Below are positions 12,316 to 25,300 of a DNA stretch of 64,000 nucleotides, one piece after another. Origin of the DNA: Leptidea sinapis. Its lineage: Eukaryota; Arthropoda; Insecta; Lepidoptera; Pieridae. A program made the position numbers and the translations under genes. Below the pieces are notes generated by a model that saw only the letters and a list, made by a program, of their open reading frames with translations, did no database searches and had not been told where the DNA came from. Position 1 is the stretch's first letter. The number at the start of each line of letters is the position of its first letter. The DNA lies in contig NC_066296.1 of assembly GCF_905404315.1 (NCBI RefSeq), positions 4,464,001-4,528,000 of the forward strand, written 5' to 3'.

Positions 12316-12319
12316 GCAC

Positions 12320-13195
12320 TCACACAGTATTTGTAAGAATTTAAGAATATTAACTTATCGCTAGGAATATTTAGGCCGACCTAATATGAAATAACAATGT
12401 GACGTACCCGGGGCGCGGGCGACTCCCCCGGCACATGAGTAAATATAACAGGTACAGAGAGAAAGCTTCATACAACAACGCGAAATGGTTGCATAGTAAC
12501 AAAAAATTAATTTTTATTATCATTTTTCATTCTTCTGATTTTTAATGCTTGTAGGATTGAATGTTAGTTAGTCTTGTCTGCACTTCGTTGACTCCAATGA
12601 GGTAAACTTAAGTTTTAAAAAACTTAATCTGGGGTACTTGGTAAATCTCTCGAGTACCGTACTGACTCATTGTAGTCGATGTGGGTCTCTGTATCAAATT
12701 TTTGGACTAAGATATAAACAATTAGTGGATCCCAGGTGGTTATATCGACCCACATTGCTTTAATAGAATTCAGACATTCATTAGTGATGTGGTGCAATCT
12801 TTTAATTTATAATGTTAAGGAGGACACTTTTAACTGTAACTTTTGAATGCAATCTTGTACCCAGTTATTTAAACCCAATAAAAAAGCTAATAAAAATATT
12901 TTGTTTAATTTCTCTTAAACCCTACCAAAATAGGTAATAATTTTGCCCACTCTTAAGAAGCCTAGCCTCTGTACCTTGTTAGTCATGGCCCCCGGGCCAC
13001 ACTCTAAGGCACCTACACTTGTACGTAACTTACAAATACAGCAACAATATCAAACAGTCAACGACGCACTCTAGCTATTTACAGATATCGATTAACCACT
13101 AGGCGAGACGTGGTTCTTCCAAATTTAAAAATAAGAAAAAAACGTTAATAGTTAACAATTAATTCGTGGATATTGTGTTCAGCTCCGTAGCGTGG
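12320..13195. other. Sequence downstream of the myosin stop
   Basis: Probably includes the myosin 3' untranslated region on the minus strand. TTTATT (AATAAA on the minus strand) occurs at 12513-12518, about 680 bases after the stop, and could be the poly(A) signal. No coding motif seen. Confidence 0.35.
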
Positions 13196-13331
13196 TCACA
13201 GCAGTACGTCGAGCCGGCTGCCACGCCGCACAAGGCGGGCGCCCCCTGACCCCGCGCCCCCGGCGGCCTCGCCTGCGCCCGTCGCGTGGAACGTGACGGT
13301 GACCAGCTGCTGACCAAAGTTTGCCTCGAAT
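13196..13331 (-). CDS. Myosin exon 18: C-terminus and stop
   Basis: Encodes QFEANFGQQLVTVTFHATG, then a Gly/Ala-rich stretch and RRGSRLDVLL before TGA at 13196-13198. Acceptor TGCAG, phase 2. It closes the TH1 domain with a short basic tail. Confidence 0.88.
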
Positions 13332-16300
13332 CTGCAATTAGAAAGGGCGTTTATTTATTCATACGGCTTAACTCACGTTTTATCGGTGTGGGTACCGACT
13401 AGTTTCGCACCATTCGGAGGTCCTTCATCAGGGTGAGTGTAGTGGTTTTGCAATAACGTCCCGTCTCTTACTGCGGTCTTGTGTTCGTAGTACGCGGCTA
13501 GAGACGGCGGGGGCAACTTTACTTTTATAGAAATGGAAGAATCATTGAGTGAGATTGAGTTATGTATGTACATAGGCACATAAGTGAATTTGCTAGAAAC
13601 TCTCATAACGATAATGTTAACACCAGGAACAAACATAAACGTATAATGCCTAAGTCGAGTTAGTAAGTCTTTTATGGGGCGATGTATATGCTTGTACAAC
13701 AAGATCCCAGAAAAAGATCCAAACAAATGAATTACGAAATTCAAAAGAATTGTGATAAAACATTTGTGTGGTTAAAGGTTGCTATAACATAAATGACCTC
13801 AGGCTCTTAAAACAATAAATGTTATTGTACGATATTACATTGTAAGCATATTTTTAAGAAAAAAAAGAAGTCCGCTATGTTTCTTGCGTCCGTTCTTATT
13901 ACGCCTGAGGCATACTTTTTAGAATGGATGGTCGTTTTTGACTTTCAATAATAAAAAATTAATTTGGAGGCCTTTCGTTTTCAGTTCATCGGAGCGTGTG
14001 GTCGAAAATTGAATTGCGTGTGTTTATTTTCTTTTAGTAGGCAACAAGTTAACTACGATTTACGGAATAATATGGGAGAAATATCTACAGCTGTTAATTA
14101 ATACACCTAACCTTACTAATATAACAGTCTGAATAACATTTTACACGAACGCTTGGGGATGAAAAAAGTTGGATTCTGAATCTGGATTCCAAGAATGCTT
14201 ATCGATGCACAAAAACAAATTAGACTCTCTAGACTAGAATTATTTCCCGAGCTTCTTTTTAACCGTTACAACGAGAACTCGAACATTTCTTAGCTGGAAT
14301 TATAATTATGGTGAAGACGTAAGACACGTAGAATTCGGATCTTAATAGTGGGGACGTTTTCGTTTCGGAACCGTAGTCAAATAACGAAAAAGTAAATGTC
14401 AAGTTGGGAATAAGACAAAGACAAAATGTCTAAACGCGACCTTCTTATCGATCTTCGGGTCCGAAACACTTTCGTAATAGCAAAATGTACGATTCGTCAA
14501 CAGAAACTTCGTATTTCGATTTTGGTTATAGCGGTCCTAAAACGACATAACGACAAACGTCTATGACGGGGGAAACACCGATGTGGGCGCCCTAACAAGA
14601 TTCAAACGAGTCGTTCGATAGTAGTCACGGTGGTCGTGACCTACTGTTACTGTCTCTTTAGTTGCAGCTGCATACAAATGAAAAACTGCATAATGACACT
14701 CGTGACAAAAAGGAAGTAAACTTGTAGAAATTGTTTTGTTTCATCAAGTTAACTCGGGCTCACGGGTCTTCTGTTGCGATCGCTGACACTCGAGATGCTT
14801 CGAAACACTTGAACGTCTTCTTCAAATCTTTCGAAAGGATTATTTATAAGATGGATTCTAAGTTGTAGTCGCTGTAGGATGAAGCTTGTTAAGAAAGGAA
14901 TTTAAAGTTTATGAAAAAGATATTCTAAAAATAATATGCTAAAAGGCGATTCTCTTAAAGAATTAAATAAAATTAAATGAAAGATACGGCCATCATACAA
15001 CGCCCTACAACGTTTTTCTTCTATGATCACACACACACACACAGACACACATACAAGCCCTGTGTACTCACTGCGGCGCGATGTTGACTTGCGGCGGATG
15101 TCCAACCGCGTTCTGCACCACCAGAAACAGCTTGGTAGCCAGCTCCAGCACATGCACCGTCCGAAGTAGAACGTCTCCGCGCCGTCGCCACCCGCTCTCC
15201 CCCTGAACACACAAATAAATAGTCTCCTTATCAAGTTGAAATTAACACACTCTTTGATATATCGCACTCTTTGTGCGACTTGTAACTAGCGCTCCACTTT
15301 CTACAGACCGCTATCCGTTCATTCCGCAACGTCCAACCGTTTTTACTACACTCCAACTGGACTGTACTGTACGGCACTCAACAACTACCCTAAGAATATA
15401 TATATTTGCAAAGTTACAGATAATTTACTATCTATGGTACTGCCAAGAAAAATTGTACAATCTAAAAATTCCAGAGCTAAGATTCTAGCATTACCTTAAT
15501 TTCTGTTTGTTTCACATTTAGTAGTTAAAACTGTTCGCGCCATTTAATAAGTTAGCTAAAGTTAAGGGCTCCTTTAAAGGTCTTGGTATTCAACTTAATA
15601 ATCAAATACCAATTAATAGTAAATACTAGAACTCATTGAGCTTGTGTTCACTAGAATTTCTATTCAAGGAATATGCTTCTTTGACAAATAAGGTTTACTA
15701 TACTATAGTAGATTATATAGAGGATAATGATAAATGGTTCTTGTCTGGTTCCGTGCTGGCCACTTTAAATTGTATAATATTACTAGCTGACCCAGCAAAC
15801 GTTGTATTGCCGATATTAAAATCGCGATACAAAAGTAACTGCTGATCGTAGATGGGTGAAAATTTGAAGTTGTATGTATTTTTAGTACTATACACGAGTA
15901 GTATTTAGTAGTTGTAGTATTATACACGAGAATTTTATATATTAGATAATAAATAGGCTCAGTTGTTATATGATTTAAAAGATGGGCTGGGAGTTTCTTG
16001 TCAGTTCTTCTCTCCATGTCAGAGCCCCTTTATGAATTAATGTATATTCATGACGTTTAAAAAGTGTGATTGCAATTTGTTATGTCACTTTCTAAGGTAA
16101 ATTAATATAGGTCTATTTATATCGGGTCTTTTAAAATCGGTTAAATTTTTGTGAGAAAGAACGACACGTCACCCATTGTTCATATATCTTGTGAGGATTC
16201 TTTATCCAAATTAAATTAACTTGTATGGACTTGCATTGTGGGACCCTGAAACTCAATAATATATCAATTTTCTACCAAAACTTTCGAGGAATAAGATCTA

Positions 16301-19300
16301 AGCTTGACGACCTCTATTTGAATAGCTTAAAATGTACATATGACGTGATTATTGCAACGGAAACATGGTTAAACCATTCTATTTTTGATGGCGAGATATT
16401 GAATTCCTATTACAATATATACAGACGTGACCGCAATAAAACGCAATCAAATCGTGAGGATGGCGGCGGGGTTTTGATAGCAGTTTCCAAATCAATACCA
16501 TCATACAGGCATATTTCTTGGGAAAGTGACAACGAGGACCTTTGGATTACATTGAAAGTTAGAACTGATACAAATTCAAGATTTATCAACATCTGTGGTG
16601 TATATTTACCGCCTCCCTTAACTTTACCACAATTGGATAACTTTCTCGACAGTGTTTCTAATGTTTTAAACTCTTCTAATAATAAAACTATTGTAGTTGG
16701 GGACTTTAATCTTAGCTTTTTGAAATGGTCTATGAGCACCGACTCCGAAACATATTCGCAGTTAATTCCTTCTAACTATGATAGCAACATAGGTTACAGT
16801 TTTGTAGACAACTTTAACAACAACACTAACAAGAACAACTTTAACGATCGAATTCTTGACCTAATTCTCTGTAATTTTAAGGGGGGTAAAGTTAGTTGTC
16901 CAGAAGAACCTTTATCAAAAATTGATATACATCACCCACCTCTACTTATAAATTTTGATATAGTCTACCACTCGAACCTAAAAGCAGTTCCTTTCGCTAC
17001 CTATAGCTTCCGGAAAGCAGACTATGATTACGTAATTACTGAATTAGACAAAGTAGACTGGCAAACTGAACTGGAGAATTGTGATAATACCAATACGATG
17101 GTGGATAAATTCTACAAATCTATTCAGAATATTATAGAAAAGACTGTACCTAAGTCAATTCATAAGAATTATAAATTTCCCATCTGGTTCTCTAAGCCCC
17201 TTATTCGTATGTTAAACGAAAAGGAAAAATTAAGAAAACGATTTAAAAAATATAAAAATCCAAGAGATCTGTTTGAATACAAAATTCTTAAAGACCGAGT
17301 TGATAAGCTAATGCCTACTTGTTACAAACAATACATTAGGGATATTGAGAGTAGTATTCATGGTAATCCTCGTAGATTTTGATCATTTGTCAAAAATCGT
17401 AAGAGCTCTTCATCATCGCTTCCCAGCAAAATGAGTTACAATAATATGACGGCTGACACAGGTGAAGATATAGTAAACCTATTCGCTGGTTATTTCTCCT
17501 TCCTTTATCAAGGTACCCCTATTAATGTCTCTTATGATTGTGTAAATACAGCTCACGGGCACTCCACTTTGAGTAATATATATATATCAATGAACACGTG
17601 ATTATTAAAACCCTTTTGTCTCTCGATCCTTCAAAGGGGGCTGGCCCTGACGGTATCCCACCAATATTCATAAAAAAATGTGGAAAACAACTAGCCCTTC
17701 CACTAAAAATTATATTTTCACATTCCTAAGTAACATCTTCTTTTCCCACTAAGTGGAAATTAGCTAATGTCGTACCAATATTTAAGAAAGGAGATAAATC
17801 TGATGTTTCTAATTATCGCCCCATTTCTCTATTATCTATATTTCCGAAAGTCTTTGAAAGAATTCTACATAAATTTATGATTTGGCATTTTAAAGAACTT
17901 ATTTCTAACACTCAGCATGGTTTTGTTGGTGGCAAATCTACTGTGACAAATCTTATGAGTTCTGTTAATAACCTAGCTGAAAGCGTCGACAGTTGTATTC
18001 AAACGGATGTCATTTACACGGATCTCAGTAGTGCGTTTGATAAAGTCGACCATAACCTACTCCTGACTAAGCTTTTCAACTACGGTATCTCTAACCCAAT
18101 ATTATCTTGGTTTAAGTCATACCTAAGTGGTAGGTCTCAAAGAGTCAACACGAATGGTTATACCTCCACGTGTTACACCACATTTTCTGGCGTTCCCCAA
18201 GGTTCTCTCTTAGGGCCTTTGCTGTTTGTCGTTTTTATTAATGACGTAATATCGGTTGTGAAGCATAGCAAGGCGCTACTGTATGCTGATGATTTAAAGT
18301 TGTACAGATTAATTAAGTCGCATAATGATGGAGCGTTGTTACAAGATCTTAACGCTGTTAGTGACTGGGTCAGAAGTAACAAAATGATCCTCAACGTTCA
18401 TAAATGTGTTCATATTAAAATCACGCGGAATAAAAATGTAATATCCACAACATATTTGGTTAATGACCTTGCCATCAATGAAGTAAATACTGCCAGAGAT
18501 GTAGGAATTTTAATTGACACTAGACTTTCATTCAAACCACATATAGATGAAGTTGTTGGAAAGGCGACGAAAATGGTTGGGTTTATTAAGCGTACTTCAA
18601 AAGATTTTAAACAGATTAATTCTGTCATGTGTTTATACAATGCATTTGTTCGGTCGCATTTGGAATATGCTTGTGTGATTTGGGACCCCTTTTACAAAAT
18701 TCCTGTTGATAGGTTGGAAAAAATACAACGGTCTTTTACTCGATTTCTGATATACAAAGACACAAAACATAGCGGTTCATGTTTACCATACAGCCACAGG
18801 CTAAAATTTTTAAATTAAAATCTCTCGAAAATCGTCGTCGTATTCAAGATTTGCTATTTTTATTTAAATTATGTAATGGTATTGTTAGTGCCCCAGAAAT
18901 ATTACGACAAATTCAGTTCAATATACCCCGCCCCGGTGCAAGGCTTATTAATCGTGAATTCTTTCATCTTGCTATTCCGAGAACTAATATTGGTCTACAC
19001 TCTCCACTGCAGCGCTCTATGAGATCATTTAATGAGCTCCTTAATAATAATTTTGACTCCATGGATATGTTTGGGATGTCGGTGCTACAATTTAAAAGAT
19101 TTGCAACAGTGTTATTTATAATAGTTTTTAATTATATATATGGTCTGTTCGCTTTACTCATATTCAACATAAGAAATAATTTGTATTTTTAACATTTATT
19201 AATCTTTAAATTACTTTGCGTTTTTTGTACTAACATTATCTTTAATAATACAACAGAGCTGTACATACCTGTAAGAAAGCTATTCTGTTCATAATGTTCG

Positions 19301-22300
19301 TTTTATATTTTTCTTATTTTTGTTTAGTTTAGAATAGCTTGTTGGTGTGTCTATTATAAATAAATAAATAACTCGGCAGACGGCGATGAAGAAAAGAACC
19401 TCTGTATTGTTTTTAAAAGGTGTGACGTTACTACTGTTGAATTGTTGACTTGGTAGTGATCACTCATAATAGGATGATCGAAAGAAAACTGCTCGAGTAT
19501 TTGATCAACTTCGTATCTTCCACGGGTAGCTTTCCGAGGTCCCAGAGAGGTCCGTACCGTACGACAGCCCGAGCACGAATGCCTCTACTGTCGACAGTGT
19601 GGCCGTATATATATATCTCGGAGATTTATTTGGATTTAAAACCGAGCGTCACGGTGTTGGTATCCACCATGTTGTTTTAAGTCGATCCGTGCGGACAACC
19701 GGCGCGGGCGTTAGCTTGAAGACGAATGCAACTTCTCAATGAGCGCTCTTCTGATGGACAATAATAACTAACTTCAATCACGTCACCGACAGTGACGTAC
19801 ATAGTGACAACTTTAAACACACTTTGAAAGATGACATTCGCCATCAGTTCAGCCCAATACACAGAGTAGACTATAATCATACAGGCCATATTACTTTTAT
19901 ATTGTAATTCTCCGACACATAAATATATATACGGCCCTATAGGGCTCAGCGCACGTGCACCTGATTGCAATTAATGTTTTAACAATAATTTCACATCACA
20001 CACACATGAAATGATGATTTATAAACTAACTTTATTTAAATTTGTTAACTGAATTATTCTCGTTTTCATAATTTGCGCCAATATATACTATCTACAGATA
20101 TATCAGTATTTGGAGCTACTCCGGCGCTACATCCAACTCTACTTTATCTAAAATTGCTTCGCTTCTTCCGGGCGTCCTTAGACGGCACAAAAAACAGTCC
20201 CTGTCGGAGTAAAGTTTTTTATTATAATTATTTATTGTTTTTGTTATAATTAACTACTTAACAGCTTACAGATTAGTTTAACTTTAGACTAATGCATGAA
20301 TATCCTATTAATAATATTATAAATGTGAAAGTTTGGATTTTGATGAAACTTTGCAATAATATAGCTTACACACCAGAATAACATATGGGCTATAATTTAT
20401 AAAATAATATTGTGTGAATTATATATACATTTAAATAAAATTGGAGTGTCTGTTTGTAATATTAATATACGGTACATACACCAAAATAACATTTTTTACA
20501 TTTTTGTCTGTCTGTCTGTCTGTTTGTTCCGGCTAATCCGGCGACTTTTATTGGCAGGTAGCTGATGTAATAAGGAGTAACTTAGGCTACGTTTATTTTA
20601 GTAAAATAAGCAATGTCCAAGAAACGGTCTAACTCTAAAAATAATTTATATGGCAAAACAACGTTTGCCGGGTCAGCTAGTACAATATAAAATGATATGT
20701 AGTCATAATATGCGAACCCCGAAGAGACAGCCCGGCGCGTCGAGTGCGTCTCGCGACGAACACTGCGACAGATCCTCGGCCGAGCTGCCGATCGCGAGCT
20801 CCGCAGCACCAACTGTCGCCGCCCCGCCTTCTCCGCTCTCGCCGCACTGCCGAGATACAATATACCACATGATATACCTGCAAGACGGATGCCCTGCACA
20901 TATTGTTGTGAACGTTATGCGATGGCTCGATAGCCATTCAAATTTAAATATTTTTATTCAAAATAGGATTTATAATCACTTATTGAACGTCAAAATCTAC
21001 CACCCATTCAAAAGATACTGCCTCAGACCTGAGAAGAATGGACGCAAGAAACTCAACGGGTTTTTTTTAGTATAAAATATGGATTACAATGTAATATCGT
21101 ACAATAAACATTTATAATTAAAGAGCCTGAGGGTGTTCGCTTTATTCCCAGTCCGTGGTGTCATTCAGAAAATCGTTTATGCTATAATAACCTTTCCCAC
21201 ACAAACGTTATTTAACAATAAATTTCGTAACACATTTGTTTTGTACATTTTCTGGGATCATATTGTAGAAGCATATACATCGCCCAACAAAAGACTTACT
21301 AACTCGAAAATTTATTGAATTAGGCGTTACTTTGCGGAAATCCATAATTATACAAATTATTTAAGTTTTCTTTAGTGTTAATTTCGCTAATATTTGTCTT
21401 TAAAACAATTCGACACGTGTTTCCCCTCTACACGAGGCATCCTCAGGACGTGTTGTCTCGCCAAAATCTGGCACGAGACTGAATCAAATGAGCCGAAAGC
21501 CGCTCTTTTATACCCTCGTCCCATGAAATGACGCGCTGTGATTGGTCGGCTGTTGTGACGTATTACCCCCGGAAGAGACACGTAAGAAAGGTGATGGGAA
21601 TAAATTTGTTTGTTCATTCAACAATGTAAACATATTGTTATTTTTGTGTTTTATTATTTCTAATTGCTCTAACACATTTAAGCGAAATCCTTTTTCACAT
21701 GTATGTAAAATATTAAAGTTATTATTGTTTCCGAGTGAGTGACCTGTATCAATTAAATGTTTCGCGAAGTGTGATTTTTCGGGATGATTATTCGTAAATG
21801 CGGCAATATGTTCCTTTAATCTAATTTCGAAATTTCGACCTGTTTGACCTATATATACCCCGTTACAAGTGTCACAACTTAGTTTATAAACGCCGGATTT
21901 TTCGGAATTATTTAATCGATCTTTGCCATTACAATCACAATGTCAATCGAATATGTAAACGGTCCTCGACACTAACCTATACGAAACATAGCGGCACTAC
22001 GCCGCTACTTCACGCCGGTATTCTGTGCGAGTGTGGTAATTAATCCGGACGTGTCTGGCCCGATTGTGCTGACGTCATAAGACGGCAGCGTGACTCTCCC
22101 ACTTTTAATGGTTTTTGGCAAAATATACTGACAGTGTTTTGTTCTTTTTTGGTAGTTCTGGGTTTTATTTGAGAGATTATTGGATTTCTGGTGTTAGATA
22201 ATTTTAGACCGTCTTCTCTATTGAAATTTGGGTGTTTTTAATTTCGATGGCTTCACGTAATAGTCTTGGGAGAATCTATTCTCTTTTACCAAAATTTTGG

Positions 22301-25300
22301 TCGGTCGAACCGGATGTAGTGGTCAGGACGGTCTGTTATGTGTTCACATACAGTTGACTTGAGTGAGGTCCGTGTTTGATATCCGCAGTCGGCCCCAGAT
22401 ACCGCGTTCGTTTGGCCAGGTCACTCACCGCTCGCACGTGCACCGCCAGCAGGTCGTCGGCGAAGGGCGACAGCGACAGGCGGTACACGGCGCCGGCCGG
22501 CACGCGCCGCTTGACGCGCAGCGAGCGCGGCTCGAGCAGCAGCAGCGCGCCCGTCGACAGCACGGCCAGCACACGCGACGCGCCCGCCGCCGCCGACACG
22601 CGCGCCGCCAGGTCCGCGAACACCACGTAGCGGTCGGCCGGCGCCGCGCCCGCGCCGCGCCGCCACGCGCCCGACGCGCGCAGGCGCACGTAGTCGCCCA
22701 CGAAGGGGTGCGCCACGCTGCGCGCGTACGTGGCCTTGCGCTCCCGGAACAGCACGCTGGCCGTGACCTTCTCGCGCATGCGGTTGCGCGCCGTCTGGTC
22801 GAAGGCGCGGCGGTAGAGCGCGCAGCGCCAGCGGTGGTGCAGCGCGCGCAGCAGGCGGTCGGCGGCGCCCAGCAGGCGCGGCTGCGGCGCGGGCGGCCAC
22901 GCGGCGCACGCGGGCGAGCGGTGCCGCGCCGCCAGCCGCGCGCCCAGCCCCGCCACGTAGCGGCGCCGCGCGCAGCAGCACCACCACCGCCAGATGGCGC
23001 GCGCCGCCTCCGCCTCCACCTGCGGCATACGTCGCCATTTATGAAACATTCGAATTGTGATAACCGTAGAATACTAACGCTCAGAACGATAGTTTCATTC
23101 ATAGTTCCTGTCAATACAGAACTAACATTATAATTAATGTGTGCGAGAACGTCACGTACTTTCATTCGCCAACACGTCCACAAATAGCCAAATAATGTTG
23201 CAAGTGAATAAACATATCCCTAAATCGGTAAATTGTGAGACATACTAGATTATATGCATTTAATAAAAACACATCACGTATTTGATTAAGTATTGTTGCA
23301 ACAATTTTTGAAGTGTTAGTAAAGTGAAAAAAAAAATAACGAAGTTGTTTACATTCGTTGTTTTTTGAAACTCGATGAAAAGAAAAAGCGAGACAATAGA
23401 GGCGCCTTTCCCAGCTTTATTCCGAGATGTTCTAGGGTGCAGAGAACGAATTCGGGATTAATTTTGAAATCCAAGATGGCCACCGTGCAAAATTATAATG
23501 TCAACGATTTAAGTTCCATTTAGCACAACAATAACTTGGCCATTTATGATTTCAAAAATGATCCCAAATTCGTTCTCTACACCCTCGACAACCTCGGATT
23601 CGGTATCAATATTGTTGAAATAATAAATTTGCGCGGCGGCCATCTTGGATTTCAAAAATGATCAAAAAATTCGTTCTCTGCACCCTCGAGAACCTCGGAT
23701 TCGATATCAATATTGTTAAAATCATAAATTTGCGCGGCGACCATCTTGTATTTAAAGCGCGTACCCGAAAAATATAACATTTGAACATAAGTAGTGTTTA
23801 ATTTATGAAATTGTTTTGTCTTCTAATTTATGTATATTTGTAACCTTACTATTGTATAAGACTGTTGTGTTCCTGAATAAATAGACTACTGACGAAATTA
23901 GAGATTTAGGTATTAACATTGGCAAAGAATTACCTACGGTTTGTCAGTCACATAGATAAAATTGCAATCAACACACTATAGGCTTTGTGATGCAACAAGG
24001 AAAGCAATTCAAGAAGCCAGCTACTCTAACAACGCTATTTAATAGTCTTGTAAGAAACAAGTTCGAGTATTTTTGTGATGTCTAGTCCCCGTGCTACAAT
24101 ATCCACATCAGGGGAATAGAAAGTATTCAAAAATTTTTGGAGAATAATAAAACTAAAGCCCATCCATGCAAGTTGCGCGGATGGGCTTTAGATGAACTAT
24201 ATGCGGTTAAATTTTATCTAAACCGTCGTTTTTGAGCTTTTCGAGGTCAAAAAATATGAGATTTACAAAGTATTGGTATGGGAGTCAGTTTTCTGGGCCT
24301 TACAGAATGGAGTGTGGAGTAAGGCAGGGGGGATTAACCTCACCTTATCTCATCAGCCTGTACACGAATAAACTGATCGATCGAGAGGCAAAGCAGGATG
24401 CATGTCGGTTGTCACATTGATAAGTTATAGTAAGTGTCCAAAAGTCGTATCTCTATGAAGACTTTACGATGAACCTCTAAAAAGAGTAAAAAAATATTGA
24501 ACGGACAGCAGTAATAATAACTCTTATTAAAGCGTACTGCCCATCGCTCTACTCGAGCAGCCTGTGGGCGTGCTACACTAATAAATCTCACAGCGCCCCG
24601 CAGGTTCAGTATAACAACGCCTTTAGAGCACTATTGCAGCTGCCGCGTTTGTGTAGTGCATCAGCTATGTTTGATGCAGACGTCGATAGCTTTAGCACCG
24701 TTTCCGCCGAATACGAGGCAGCAGTAATAGTTATCTGAGCGGGGACTGTCTGTATGTTGATTGAACCCAGAATGCTGGTCAGCTACTGTAGCCAGCTTGA
24801 GTTCTTCAGAATACAGAGTTTGGAAGAGAGGCGCAAATTGTTAGAATTAAAGTTCACTGTTAGTACCGCTTGCTGACAAAATTTGTGTATTAATGTACCT
24901 AGAACTGCCCCTCGAAACCAACGTCCATGTTTTGCACTAATGAAAGTTAATACAAACCTTGGTAAAAAAATCTCCATTCGAGCGAATGTCCTAATAATAT
25001 AATAAGTACCTAAACAAAATACCAGACTTGGACATTTGACAGCCCATATGCACAAGGCATATGGGCTTAAAACATTCAATCCCAGGTGGGATCTTGTTGT
25101 AAAACAAAACGCCCCACAAAAGACTTACTAACTCGACTTATCTGAGTATTATTCGGCTCGGCATTATTAGTTTATGTTTGTTCCTGGTGTTATGGATATG
25201 ACAGTTTCTAGCAAATTCATTTATGTGCCTTTGTAGATACATAATATTATCAAGAATATATTGAGAGGAACAGTCAAGATTAATTGATCAGAGAAGAAGA

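Noticed and set aside
19440..20000. Possible LTR-like ends around the GGCCGTATATATAT motifs
   Set aside because: The two similar motifs are inverted and short, and no paired long repeat, primer site or gag-pol sequence accompanies them.
22363..23183. Large overlapping open frames on both strands (up to 256 codons) over myosin exon 16
   Set aside because: They arise from the extreme GC content of one exon. Only the frame with IQ and TH1 motifs, bounded by splice sites at 23019 and 22429, makes a known protein.
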